A stretch of DNA of 64,000 bases, taken from the NCBI GenBank assembly GCA_021730635.1, contig JAJNNC010000013.1, positions 1 through 64,000 of the forward strand, written 5' to 3'. Positions 8,923 through 17,812 of this stretch are shown piece after piece; within the stretch, counting starts at the first letter, position 1, and each line of letters starts with the position of its first letter. This DNA is from Catalimonadaceae bacterium JC749 (GTDB lineage Bacteria > Bacteroidota > Bacteroidia > Cytophagales > Cyclobacteriaceae). The position numbers were made by a program, and so were the translations under genes. Under the pieces are notes generated by a model that did not search any database, was not told the DNA's origin, and saw only the letters and a list, made by a program, of their open reading frames with translations.

Positions 8923-9534
8923 TCATTTGTCGGCTGACAAAGCCTGCCGGATGACGTTGGCCTCTTTTTCTGAAAAAGGAAGTTTCAAGGCGGCTTCCCT
9001 GCCTTTTTCTGACATTTTGTTCCATGTTTTGGCAACAATGTCTGCCAGTTTCTCTTCGGAGTAGTCATGCTGCCGCGCAAAATCAGAGAAATAATATTGT
9101 AAGAACACCAGACAGATTACATCTTCCAGGGTCTGGGTTTCAGGATTACTTTTGAGCTTTTTTTTGTGCAGCAGGAATTGTACCCGTTCAATGATGGCCT
9201 TGTCATAGCCTTCCGCCTGCATAATGGCCGCTGCTTTTTCACCGTGAAATTGCTTCAATTGGGTACGCCATTGCAGGTATCCTTTTCTGTCCATCGGGTA
9301 GGTGTTGCGGGGAACAGTCCATCGTTGAATATGCTGGCATCGGGCAGCCAATTGCAAGGCTTCACTGGCATCGGGCTGAAAAGTAGCCAATGTCCTGGTC
9401 ATTCTGATGGCGTAAAGCAGCTCTTTGGGTACCAGGTTGCCCTCTTCGTCATAATCCTGGTGGGGATCCTGCCGGTTGGCTTCATCGAAAGCAGCCATGG
9501 TGCGTTCAAAACGGTCTTTATTCTGGATGTTCAT
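8923..9534 (-). CDS. DUF4202 family protein
   Basis: A 203-residue, mostly helical soluble protein. The pattern ALQLAARCQHIQRWTVPRNTYP...GYLQWRTQLKQFHGEKAAAIM matches the DUF4202 family. Its conserved His, Arg and Asp/Glu residues, with DVICLVFLQYYFSDF later on, resemble an HD-like helical fold, though no activity is known to me. It is the last gene of the siroheme operon: its start lies inside the preceding siroheme gene (17-base overlap). Such tight overlap argues that it is coexpressed with siroheme synthesis and linked to nitrite or sulfite reduction. That role is inference from context. Confidence 0.88.
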   Translation of the reverse strand: MNIQNKDRFERTMAAFDEANRQDPHQDYDEEGNLVPKELLYAIRMTRTLATFQPDASEALQLAARCQHIQRWTVPRNTYPMDRKGYLQWRTQLKQFHGEKAAAIMQAEGYDKAIIERVQFLLHKKKLKSNPETQTLEDVICLVFLQYYFSDFARQHDYSEEKLADIVAKTWNKMSEKGREAALKLPFSEKEANVIRQALSADK

Positions 9535-10138
9535 TTTTCTCTTTGTTTAACCAGTCAGCTGTGACTTCGTTGAGTTTTTTTACTTTATAGGCAAAATCAC
9601 CTTTGAGTTGATCCCGCACATCCTTTAGATTGTCGAGCAGTCGTTGCACATCGTCTGGTATCGCTTCTTCCAGATATTCTCTGATGCGTTTGGTGAGGGT
9701 AGGGGATTTACCATTACTGGAAATAGCAATCTTCAGATCGCCCTTTTTCACGATAGAACCTAAATAGAAATCACACAAGTCTGGGGTGTCGGCCACATTG
9801 GTCATGATATGCTTTCGGCGGGTTTTTTTCTTGATCTTTTCGTGCAGGGAACGATCGTTGGTCGCCAGAAAGACCAGGTCTTTGCCCCGCAAATCGTGGG
9901 TTTTGAAAGGCCTTTCGATAAGCACTACCTGCGGGTGTTGTTTTGCCAGGTGACGAATGTCCTCCTGTAGAATTTCTTTGGCTACGACCGTGACCCGGGC
10001 TAAAGGACTGTTTTTTAAAATGGCCTGCAATTTTTCCAGGCCTACATAACCCCCGCCCACCACCAGTATGTCCAGTTCATGTAATTTAAAGAAGACCGGA
10101 AATAGCACATTGCCTGTATTGTTTTCTGCTGGATTCAT
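9518..10138 (-). CDS. Precorrin-2 dehydrogenase / sirohydrochlorin ferrochelatase (Met8/CysG N-terminal type)
   Basis: Converts precorrin-2 to sirohydrochlorin with NAD and probably inserts iron to give siroheme, the cofactor of the nitrite reductase encoded divergently. A Rossmann motif near residue 25 (LDILVVGGGYVGLEKLQAIL) is followed by LVFLATNDRSLHEKI and the conserved NVADTPDLCDFYLGSIVKKGDLKIAISSNGKSPTLTKRIRE block. At 206 residues it corresponds to the N-terminal part of CysG standing alone. It overlaps the cobA gene by four bases (ATGA) and the DUF4202 gene by 17 bases, so the three form one tightly coupled minus-strand operon. Confidence 0.94.
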   Translation of the reverse strand: MNPAENNTGNVLFPVFFKLHELDILVVGGGYVGLEKLQAILKNSPLARVTVVAKEILQEDIRHLAKQHPQVVLIERPFKTHDLRGKDLVFLATNDRSLHEKIKKKTRRKHIMTNVADTPDLCDFYLGSIVKKGDLKIAISSNGKSPTLTKRIREYLEEAIPDDVQRLLDNLKDVRDQLKGDFAYKVKKLNEVTADWLNKEKNEHPE

Positions 10139-10908
10139 GCGTTCCTATTCTTTTGATCCTGCCAGTAAGATACTTTTTGTTTGACAAAATCCAAATGTTT
10201 TTCCACAACGCTTCCGATCACGATCACAGCCGGAGAACCGATGGATGCCTTCTGTGCCTGGGTCAGGATATTTTCCAGACGACCTACCACCACTTTTTCA
10301 TGCTGACAGGTGCCATGCTGGATAAGGGCAATGGGTTCTTGACCTCCTCGTTTTTCAAGGAATAGCGTCACGATTTGGGCTAAACTTTTCATCCCCATCA
10401 GGATGACGACAGTGGCAGAAGAACTGGCAGCCAGGGGCATATCCTCAGGCAGCGAGCCGTTTCGGGTAGAGCCGGTTAATATCCAGAAACTCTCACTGGC
10501 CCCTCGATGGGTGAGGGGAATATGCTGCAGAGCGGGTACGGCCAGGGCACTGCTGATACCGGGTACCACATCAACAGCTAAACCATGTTTCAGGGCATAC
10601 TCCTTTTCTTCCTGTCCTCGTCCGAAGATAAAGGGATCCCCTCCTTTGAGTCGTACCACATGGCCGTACGCATGGGCATACTGCACAATCATTCGGTTGA
10701 TCTCTCTTTGCTGGAAAAGGTGTTGTCCGGCACGTTTACCTACGAATATTTTGAGTGCCTCTGCAGGGGCATGGTCCAGCAAACGGGTATTGGCCAAAGC
10801 ATCATACAGCACCACATCGGCTGTGCGTAAGGCTTTTATCCCTTTCAGGGTGATGAGGTCTTCATCGCCTGGGCCGGCTCCTACCAGGGTCAGTAATGGT
10901 TTCTTCAT
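10135..10908 (-). CDS. cobA: Uroporphyrinogen-III C-methyltransferase (SUMT)
   Basis: Methylates uroporphyrinogen III at C2 and C7 using SAM to give precorrin-2, the first committed step to siroheme. Family motifs are LVGAGPGDEDLITLKGIKAL at the N terminus, VLYDALAN, the RLKGGDPFIFGRGQEE loop, VPGISSALAVPALQHIPLTHRG, and the later VVILMGMKSLAQIV. The 257-residue length is that of a stand-alone SUMT. It is the first gene of the siroheme operon and diverges from nirB across a 174-base intergenic region that carries repeated TTACGTAA palindromes. Confidence 0.95.
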   Translation of the reverse strand: MKKPLLTLVGAGPGDEDLITLKGIKALRTADVVLYDALANTRLLDHAPAEALKIFVGKRAGQHLFQQREINRMIVQYAHAYGHVVRLKGGDPFIFGRGQEEKEYALKHGLAVDVVPGISSALAVPALQHIPLTHRGASESFWILTGSTRNGSLPEDMPLAASSSATVVILMGMKSLAQIVTLFLEKRGGQEPIALIQHGTCQHEKVVVGRLENILTQAQKASIGSPAVIVIGSVVEKHLDFVKQKVSYWQDQKNRNA

Positions 10909-11082
10909 AACTATGGTTTGATTCAGTAAGTCACTTAAAAAATTACGTAAAACAAGTGATTTGCAGGTATTTAAGTAAGTCTTTTAGTAAAATTAAATAA
11001 TTTTTTAAGTAAAATTACGTAAATATAAAAATAATTTACTTAATTAGCAGCATAGAAATTTATTCATTTAACAAAATCTTCT
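10909..11082. promoter_or_regulatory. Divergent control region between the siroheme operon and nirBD
   Basis: This AT-rich region must hold the promoters for both cobA (minus) and nirB (plus). It contains two copies of AAATTACGTAAA with a perfect TTACGTAA palindrome at 10943-10950 and 11015-11022. A third palindrome sits just inside nirB at 11140-11147. Several TTAAGTAA/ACTTAA variants lie between them. This arrangement suggests a dimeric regulator controlling both directions, but no experimental site with this consensus is known to me. Confidence 0.5.
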
Positions 11083-13578
11083 ATGAAAAAGGTCGTTGTC
11101 ATCGGAAATGGAATGGTAGGTTACAAATTTTGTGAGAAATTACGTAAACAAGCAGACCAGTCTCACTATTCCATTACTGTATTTGGAGAAGAGCCCCGGC
11201 TGGCCTATGACCGTGTTCATCTGAGTGAATATTTTCTGAATCAGAACGTAGACGCTCTCACCCTGGCTCCTCATCAATGGTATGCGTCAAATCATATTGA
11301 TCTGCATAAGGGTGAACTTGTGGCGCACATCGACAGGAACCAAAAAACAGTGACAACGCACCGGGGCCTTCAGGTTCCCTATGATACCCTGATCATGGCG
11401 ACCGGCTCGAGCCCCTTCATTCCTTCCATTCCAGGGACCGATAAAAAAGGAGTTTTTGTCTATCGCACCATCGAAGACCTGGACGCCATTATCGCTTACG
11501 GGCAAAAAGTAAAAAGTGTGGCGGTGCTGGGGGGTGGTTTGCTGGGGTTGGAAGCCGCGAAAGCAATGTTGGATATGGGACTGGAAACCCATGTGGTAGA
11601 ATTTGCTTCCCGCCTGATGCCTCGTCAGTTGGATGATAGCGGAGCCGCTATCTTACAGGCCAAGATAGAGGAATTAGGAATCCGGGTGCACCTGCTGAAA
11701 AATACACAGGCGATTACCGGTAATGGTAAACTGGATGCCCTCCATTTTGCTGATGATACAAAACTCCCGGTAGACATGCTGGTGATCTCTGCAGGCATAC
11801 GCCCCAGAGACGAACTGGCCAGAGAGTGCCAACTTTCCACTGGCGCTCGAGGGGGTATTGTCGTGAATGATCATATGCAAACTTCCGACCCGGATATCTA
11901 TGCCATCGGAGAGGTAGCCTTACACCGGGAAATGATTTACGGACTGGTAGCACCGGGCTATGATATGGCTGAAGCGGCTGTGCAACATATACTGGGGAAC
12001 GCTGACAAACTATTTCAGGGAAATGACATGTCTACCAAGCTAAAACTCATCGGCATCGATGTGGCTAGTTTTGGAGATGCTTTTTGTACCGATCAACCTC
12101 ATCTACCTATCCTGTATACGGATCATAAAAAAGGCATTTATAAAAGGGTCAATCTTACCAAAGACGGAAAGAAGCTGTTGGGTGGTATGCTGGTGGGAGA
12201 TGCTGAGGCTTACAATATACTGTTACAAACCATGCAAAATGGTCTGGCACTTCCTCCCGACCCGGAAGATCTGGTGTTGGGAGCCAGAGGAGGAGAATCC
12301 CAGGGGATGGGTGTGGAATGTCTGCCGGAGGAAGCACAGATATGTTCCTGTGAAAATGTGAGTAAGGGTGCCATCTGTCAGGCTATACAGGACAAAGGGC
12401 TGAATAGTGTAAAAGAAGTGAAGGCCTGCACAAAAGCCGGTACAGGTTGCGGGGGTTGTATGCCCATGGTTACTGACCTGTTTCATCATACCTTGCAATC
12501 GATGGGGAAAAGGGTGCGTAAAACCTTGTGCGAACACTTTGATTATACCCGTCAGGAACTACTGGATCTGGTGAAGGTAGAAGACATAAAGTCATATGAA
12601 GCACTGTTGGACAGGCATGGTAAAGGAGATGGTTGCGAAATCTGTAAACCCGCTGTGGCTTCTATCCTGGCCAGCCTCTGGAACGAACTCATCACAGCGC
12701 AGGACACCATTCAGGATACCAACGATCGTTATCTGGCCAACATTCAAAAGGGCGGTACTTATTCTGTAGTGCCCCGCGTAGCGGGAGGAGAAATTACACC
12801 GGATAAACTGATTGTGATCGGGCAGGTAGCCAAAAAATATAATCTGTATACCAAGATTACAGGCGGGCAGCGTATCGATCTGTTTGGCGCTCACTTGCAT
12901 GAGTTGCCAGATATATGGGAAGAACTGGTTGCGGCAGGCTTTGAAAGCGGCCATGCCTATGGGAAAGCTTTGAGAACTGTAAAAAGCTGTGTAGGATCTT
13001 CCTGGTGCCGCTATGGTTTACATGATTCTGTTTCCTTTGCCATTGAAATAGAAAACCGTTACAAAGGGCTGCGGGCTCCTCATAAACTGAAGAGCGCTGT
13101 GTCCGGTTGTATCCGCGAATGTGCTGAAGCACAGAGTAAAGACTTTGGCATTATCGCCACAGAAAAAGGATGGAACCTGTATGTAGGAGGCAATGGAGGC
13201 GCAAAACCACAACATGCCCAACTGCTGGCACAGGATGTAGACAAAGAAACCTGTATCCGGTATATAGACCGTTTCCTGATGTTTTACATCAAGACCGCCG
13301 AACCTCTCACACGTACGGCTACCTGGCTCAACAAACTGGAAGGGGGGCTGGCCTACCTGCGCGATGTCGTCGTGAACGATTGTCTGGGCATTGGCGAACA
13401 ACTAGAGCTGGAGATGCAGCAAACCCTGGCGGTATATAGCTGCGAATGGAAAGAAGTGGTGAATAATCCAACCCTGAGAGCCAGGTTCAAACATTTTGTC
13501 AATGGCGAGGAGCCGGATCCTACCGTTCAGTTTGAGACGGTCAGAGAGCAGAAAGTGCCGGTAGGTTGGGGAAAATAG
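11083..13578 (+). CDS. nirB: Assimilatory nitrite reductase [NAD(P)H] large subunit
   Basis: Reduces nitrite to ammonium in the cytosol with electrons from NAD(P)H through FAD, [2Fe-2S] and siroheme-[4Fe-4S] centres. Domains in order: an FAD/NAD-binding reductase (MKKVVVIGNGMVGYKFCEKL and a second Rossmann motif SVAVLGGGLLGLEAAKAM); a BFD-like [2Fe-2S] region with CSCENVSKGAICQAI and CTKAGTGCGGC; a ferredoxin-like half-domain; and the siroheme domain with cysteine pairs in KSCVGSSWCRYG and SGCIRECAEA. The 831 residues are normal length. nirD follows 56 bases later. Transcription diverges from the siroheme genes that supply its cofactor. Confidence 0.97.
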   Translation: MKKVVVIGNGMVGYKFCEKLRKQADQSHYSITVFGEEPRLAYDRVHLSEYFLNQNVDALTLAPHQWYASNHIDLHKGELVAHIDRNQKTVTTHRGLQVPYDTLIMATGSSPFIPSIPGTDKKGVFVYRTIEDLDAIIAYGQKVKSVAVLGGGLLGLEAAKAMLDMGLETHVVEFASRLMPRQLDDSGAAILQAKIEELGIRVHLLKNTQAITGNGKLDALHFADDTKLPVDMLVISAGIRPRDELARECQLSTGARGGIVVNDHMQTSDPDIYAIGEVALHREMIYGLVAPGYDMAEAAVQHILGNADKLFQGNDMSTKLKLIGIDVASFGDAFCTDQPHLPILYTDHKKGIYKRVNLTKDGKKLLGGMLVGDAEAYNILLQTMQNGLALPPDPEDLVLGARGGESQGMGVECLPEEAQICSCENVSKGAICQAIQDKGLNSVKEVKACTKAGTGCGGCMPMVTDLFHHTLQSMGKRVRKTLCEHFDYTRQELLDLVKVEDIKSYEALLDRHGKGDGCEICKPAVASILASLWNELITAQDTIQDTNDRYLANIQKGGTYSVVPRVAGGEITPDKLIVIGQVAKKYNLYTKITGGQRIDLFGAHLHELPDIWEELVAAGFESGHAYGKALRTVKSCVGSSWCRYGLHDSVSFAIEIENRYKGLRAPHKLKSAVSGCIRECAEAQSKDFGIIATEKGWNLYVGGNGGAKPQHAQLLAQDVDKETCIRYIDRFLMFYIKTAEPLTRTATWLNKLEGGLAYLRDVVVNDCLGIGEQLELEMQQTLAVYSCEWKEVVNNPTLRARFKHFVNGEEPDPTVQFETVREQKVPVGWGK

Positions 13579-13634
13579 TAAACAGAGCCAGCAGGCAGCA
13601 TTTTATCAAATTTTCATCCTAAAAAAAAATTTTC

Positions 13635-14009
13635 ATGATTGATATAGCTGACTATAAAACAGTAGCAGAACAAAGCGTCACCACCTGGTTCAAGGCGGCG
13701 CCTGTGAGCGCGTTTCCCGCTAATGGAGGTGCTTGCGTGTTGTACAAAGGAAAACAGATTGCGGTGTTCAATTTCACCCGACGAAATGAGTGGTATGCCT
13801 GCCAGAACTTATGTCCGCATAAAATGCAGATGATTCTGTCTCGGGGGATGATAGGTTCTGAGCAGGGCGTACCCAAAGTAGCCTGTCCCTTTCATAAAAG
13901 AACGTTTTCTTTACAAACCGGAGCTTGCCTGAATGGGGACGAATGTGCCATTGCTACCTATCCGGTGAAGGTGGAAGAGGGATATGTATATATTGGCTTT
14001 GAGGAGTAA
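13635..14009 (+). CDS. nirD: Nitrite reductase small subunit, Rieske-type
   Basis: Partner of NirB in NAD(P)H-dependent nitrite reduction. The fold is that of a Rieske ferredoxin, and both halves of the cluster motif are intact: LCPHKMQ (Cys-x-His) and ACPFHKRTF (Cys-x2-His). This copy can therefore be expected to bind a [2Fe-2S] cluster. At 124 residues it is slightly longer than enterobacterial NirD. It lies directly behind nirB on the same strand, and no other gene follows in the operon. Confidence 0.95.
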   Translation: MIDIADYKTVAEQSVTTWFKAAPVSAFPANGGACVLYKGKQIAVFNFTRRNEWYACQNLCPHKMQMILSRGMIGSEQGVPKVACPFHKRTFSLQTGACLNGDECAIATYPVKVEEGYVYIGFEE

Positions 14010-14063
14010 ACCCAAAGGCTCAGGATCATAAGGGTACTGGTGGTCTCCATACAATTCTATAGC

Positions 14064-14579
14064 TTATTTACGAAAATACAAGAGTACGACGCCGTTAGGA
14101 AATACTGTGTGATGGGTCAGGGTCAGGTTTTCCTGTTTTCGAATGGCGGGGAACAAGGCAATGCCTTCTCCCAGTATCAGCGGAATGCAGGCGATGATAT
14201 ATTCATCGATAAGGCCAGCGTCATGCAGCAAACTGATAATTTCTCCACCGCCCACCAGCCAGATGTCCTGCCCGGGCTGTTCTTTCAGTGTCCTTACAAA
14301 ATCAACCGGTTGTTGACTAATCAGTTGTGCTTCCGGGACAATGGGTTTGGCAGGATCACGGGAAAAAACATAAGTGGATTTTCCCTGATAGTACCATTCG
14401 CCGAAATCCAGACATACCTGATAAGTTTTATAACCCATCAGGATAGTATCCACAGCATCATAAAAAGATTGAAAACCATAATCTTCAGCGGCAGGATCGG
14501 GTAACCAGTCTATGGTGCCATCCTGACGGGCAATCTTTCCATCCAGGCTGGTAGCAATATGAAGTTTTATTTTTCGCAT
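14064..14579 (-). CDS. Dihydrofolate reductase / RibD C-terminal domain protein
   Basis: A 171-residue cytosolic reductase-fold protein of the RibD_C / YwjB-YyaP type. It begins RKIKLHIATSLDGKIARQDGTIDWLPD, contains DTILMGYKTYQVCLDFGEWYYQGKSTYVFSR, and has the NADPH-binding GQDIWLVGGGEIISLLHDAGLIDEYIIACIPLILGEGIALFP segment. Members of this group are widespread and mostly without proven substrate; true folate or riboflavin function is unlikely for a stand-alone copy. It converges on nirD and has no operon partner. Confidence 0.9.
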   Translation of the reverse strand: MRKIKLHIATSLDGKIARQDGTIDWLPDPAAEDYGFQSFYDAVDTILMGYKTYQVCLDFGEWYYQGKSTYVFSRDPAKPIVPEAQLISQQPVDFVRTLKEQPGQDIWLVGGGEIISLLHDAGLIDEYIIACIPLILGEGIALFPAIRKQENLTLTHHTVFPNGVVLLYFRK

Positions 14580-14713
14580 GGCATATCACTTTCTGGCAAG
14601 ATTACAGACTTGATACAAAGAAAAATTGTATAAAATAAACCTTACTGAAATTTCCAACCCTGCTATCTTACCATGAGAATAAAATTAGAAAAAAGTATCG
14701 CAATTGAGATTGG

Positions 14714-15802
14714 CTAACTTTCATAGGGTGTTTTTTTCTCTCCTTCTTCTACTTCCTGATTGGAAACAAAAAGTGTACGGGTAGGGTAAGCAAATTCAAT
14801 CCCCTTTTGTTGAAAAGATTCAAAAATCTTCAGATTAATGGCCTGCTGGATGTCCATGTAGGTATTATAATCAGAGCTCAATACATAGTACACCACTTCG
14901 AAATCCAGGCTGGAATCTCCATAAGCAGCAAAATGAGACCTGTCGAACTGCACATTCTGTTGCTGCTCCACAAACTCTCTTAACATAGCGGGTATTTGTT
15001 GTAGATATTCATAGGAGGTCTGGTAGATGACGCCTATTTTGAAAACCACCCTTCTTCTTTGCATACGCTTATAATTGTGAATGCGGGAAGTGGTCAGGTC
15101 ACTGTTGGAGAAAACCAGTTGCTCACCGGAAAGGCTTTTCACACGGGTGGTTTTAATGCCAATGTAATCCACAACTCCCATCTTACTGTCTATGATGATG
15201 AAGTCGCCGATCTCAAAAGGCTTATCGAAAAAAATCACAAAATAATTGAACAGATCACCCAGGATGTTCTGAGCCGCCAGGGCGATGGCGATACCTCCTA
15301 TGCCAAGTCCGGCGATGATGGCGGTGACGTCTTTTCCCATATTATCCAGCAAAAAGACAATACCGATAACCCAGATGATGATATTGATGATGATCATGAT
15401 CCCACCCAGCTGCTTCACCTTCTCCTCTCCATTTTCCTGCCTGCGCACATAAGAGCGTAACAGCAACAGGATGGTAGCCGACAAAAAGCGTATGATCAGA
15501 AAGGTGATCACCACGGTGGTGGCAATGTCTACAATGCGGGTTAACCTTGCTGACAGAATCAGGTAGTTAATCCCCAGGTAGAGTACGCCAAAATACAAGG
15601 CGGGAACGCCAAAACGCTCTATGCTTCTGATGATGTAATCGTCAATGTTGGTTTCAGATTTTTCAGTCAGTTTCTTAATCCTTCTGACAATGATGTATTT
15701 GAAGGCTCTGACCAGCAAAATGCCAACAACTACGATGCCTAGAGCGATAAGATAGTCCTGTACTGTATTCTGGTAAAAGGTTCTCTCTAAAATTTCATTC
15801 AT
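14714..15802 (-). CDS. MscS-family mechanosensitive ion channel
   Basis: Small-conductance mechanosensitive channel of the inner membrane. About four hydrophobic segments precede the pore helix, which reads GLGIGGIAIALAAQNILGDLFNYFVI and carries the Gly/Ala pattern of TM3. The beta domain follows with FEIGDFIIIDSKMGVVDYIGIKTTRVKSLSGEQLVFSNSDL, the standard MscS consensus. The C terminus is charged. The frame opens at 15859, but I chose the ATG at 15802 (MNEILERTFYQN) since the extra 19 residues look non-native. It diverges from the sensor kinase gene, with 168 bases between the starts. Confidence 0.92.
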   Translation of the reverse strand: MNEILERTFYQNTVQDYLIALGIVVVGILLVRAFKYIIVRRIKKLTEKSETNIDDYIIRSIERFGVPALYFGVLYLGINYLILSARLTRIVDIATTVVITFLIIRFLSATILLLLRSYVRRQENGEEKVKQLGGIMIIINIIIWVIGIVFLLDNMGKDVTAIIAGLGIGGIAIALAAQNILGDLFNYFVIFFDKPFEIGDFIIIDSKMGVVDYIGIKTTRVKSLSGEQLVFSNSDLTTSRIHNYKRMQRRRVVFKIGVIYQTSYEYLQQIPAMLREFVEQQQNVQFDRSHFAAYGDSSLDFEVVYYVLSSDYNTYMDIQQAINLKIFESFQQKGIEFAYPTRTLFVSNQEVEEGEKKTPYES

Positions 15803-15970
15803 CTTTTTATGAGATAGGTTACACCGGACAAAATAATTACAAAATAGTGTACAGGGCAAGTTTTAGGCTTTAACGATCTATGATGCCTGCCATCCTTAGA
15901 AAAGGTTCATTTGAAAAAATGGTAAGAATAAGTAATTTTACGTATTCATTGATTTGGTTATTTCAGCAAG

Positions 15971-17812
15971 ATGGAAACCTCCGTAAAGAGAAAGCATGGT
16001 TTTGAAAGAGTAGGCATTTTATACGTACTGGCCCTGTCCGGTATTGCCATGGCCATTGTTTTAAGTCAGCTCTACATACAACGTTATATCAGAAATCAGG
16101 AGAATGATGCACGGGTGGTCAACCTGGCTGGGCGTCAGCGGATGCTGAGCCAGAAGATCAGCAAGGTAGCCCTGCAACTGGGAACGGCTACGCAGCCGAA
16201 TCTCCGGCAACAGTATGCTCAAGAGTTGGAGGATGCTTTGCTTTTATGGCAGCAATCTCATGAGGGGCTCTTACAGGGAGATACACAACTCGGCATTAGT
16301 GGAGAAAAGAGTGCTACGATAGACTCCATGTATCAGGCGCTGTCACCTTCTTACCAGGCTATGGTGCGCCATGCCAAGGAATTGCTCAATAAATTGGAAA
16401 ATAATCCGGCGATTGACATAGCCTCCCTGCAACCCCACATGGATCAGATATTAAAAAATGAAGGCGTTTTTCTGACAATGATGGATGAGATTGTTTTCCA
16501 GTATGATCATGAGGCCCACGACCGGGTATTGTATCTGGCTACGATAGAACTGATACTGCTGGGAATTTCCCTGACGATTATCCTGTTTGAGCTACTCTTC
16601 ATCTTCCGTCCCACTGCCCGGCATATCAAAAAGACCATGGGAGAGCTGATCAAATCCGAAAAGCTTGCCAAAGAAATGGCACACGAAATAGGGGCCTTAT
16701 ATGGTTCTCTAGAAAATTCCTATCAGGAACTGGCCGCCGTAAATGTGGTGGAAGAACAGCCTATCGTCTATGGTAAAGCCACAAAAACGGGAAATCTGAC
16801 CTATATTTCTGATCATTTTCACGATGTATTGCCCAACGGCAATGCCAGGTCGACTGCCAATTTATTTTCCTGGCTGGAACAGGAGGGCTATGGACACGAA
16901 CAGGTGGAAAATATACAACGATGGGTGGAAGAGGGCAAGCCCTGGACGGGAGAGATCCGGGCTACCTCCGAAGAGGGTGACTTCATCTGGCTGGACATGA
17001 ACATTGTGCCCGCTTTGGACGAACAAGGACAGGTAGAATCCCTCAATGTGATCTGTGCGGATAAAACGGATCGTAAAGAAGCGGAAGCCCGTTCTCATGA
17101 AATCACACGGGAAAAGATAGAGAAAAAGTTAAAAGAGCAGCGTTTCCGTTCTATCCTCATTCTGGAAGGTCAGGAAGAAGAACGGCGGCGTATCTCAAGG
17201 GATATACACGATGGAATAGGACAGCTCCTGACGGCGCTCAAACTGAAAATTGAAGCCGTCAACCTGGCTTCCAACATGCATGAAAGAGAAAACAAGGTAG
17301 GAGAGGCCAAAGCCATGCTGGATCAGGTGATCCGGGAAGTACGAAGAGTCTCTTTCAACCTGAATCCGAGTGCCCTGAGCGATTATGGTCTGGTGCCTGT
17401 CACCAAGCGTTTCTGTGCGGAGGCCAGCCGTCTTTCTGATAAGAAAATCATGTTTGAAAACAGGACAGGGTTTATCAACCGCATGGACAAGAGTGTAGAA
17501 ACCAATCTCTACCGTATCATTCAGGAAGCGGTGAACAATGCCATCAAATATGCGCATGCAGAGGAAATAAAAGTGATTTTCAGCCATAAAGCGCATTATC
17601 TTAATATTGAAATCTCGGATAACGGATCCGGCTTTGATTACCAGAAATATCTGGAAAGGGAAAACATCAATGGCAGTGGTCTAGGGATTGTCAACATGCA
17701 GGAAAGAACCAGTTTTATCAATGGTAATTTTGATATACAATCAGAACCAGGAAAAGGAACGCAGATAAACATACATATACCCATTCATGGAAGAAAAAAT
17801 GGAAACTATTAA
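15971..17812 (+). CDS. NarX-like sensor histidine kinase (PilJ-type sensor, PAS, HisKA_3)
   Basis: Membrane sensor kinase of 613 residues. A first membrane helix (about residues 15-32) is followed by NLAGRQRMLSQKISKVALQLG, the hallmark of the type IV pili/NarX-like N-terminal domain that binds nitrate or nitrite in NarX relatives. A second membrane helix lies near 190-213. A PAS-like domain (about 260-375) precedes the HisKA_3 motif RRISRDIHDGIGQLLTAL with the phospho-acceptor His near residue 415. The ATPase domain shows NLYRIIQEAVNNAIKYAHA, DNGSGFD and GSGLGIVNMQER. Its stop overlaps the response-regulator frame by 26 bases. The location beside nirBD, siroheme genes and mobA makes nitrate/nitrite sensing plausible, but the ligand is inferred. 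Confidence 0.9.
   Translation: METSVKRKHGFERVGILYVLALSGIAMAIVLSQLYIQRYIRNQENDARVVNLAGRQRMLSQKISKVALQLGTATQPNLRQQYAQELEDALLLWQQSHEGLLQGDTQLGISGEKSATIDSMYQALSPSYQAMVRHAKELLNKLENNPAIDIASLQPHMDQILKNEGVFLTMMDEIVFQYDHEAHDRVLYLATIELILLGISLTIILFELLFIFRPTARHIKKTMGELIKSEKLAKEMAHEIGALYGSLENSYQELAAVNVVEEQPIVYGKATKTGNLTYISDHFHDVLPNGNARSTANLFSWLEQEGYGHEQVENIQRWVEEGKPWTGEIRATSEEGDFIWLDMNIVPALDEQGQVESLNVICADKTDRKEAEARSHEITREKIEKKLKEQRFRSILILEGQEEERRRISRDIHDGIGQLLTALKLKIEAVNLASNMHERENKVGEAKAMLDQVIREVRRVSFNLNPSALSDYGLVPVTKRFCAEASRLSDKKIMFENRTGFINRMDKSVETNLYRIIQEAVNNAIKYAHAEEIKVIFSHKAHYLNIEISDNGSGFDYQKYLERENINGSGLGIVNMQERTSFINGNFDIQSEPGKGTQINIHIPIHGRKNGNY

Noticed and set aside
9166-9564. Plus-strand frame of 132 codons opposite the DUF4202 gene
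   Set aside because: Antisense shadow; the minus-strand gene overlaps its operon partner and matches a known family.
11083-13578. Possible fusion or split in nirB
   Set aside because: Length, domain order and all cluster cysteines agree with ordinary NirB; there is no sign of fusion or frameshift.
14040-14504. Open frame of 154 codons on the plus strand
   Set aside because: It lies antisense to the RibD-like reductase, whose family motifs are unmistakable. The translation shows no family pattern.
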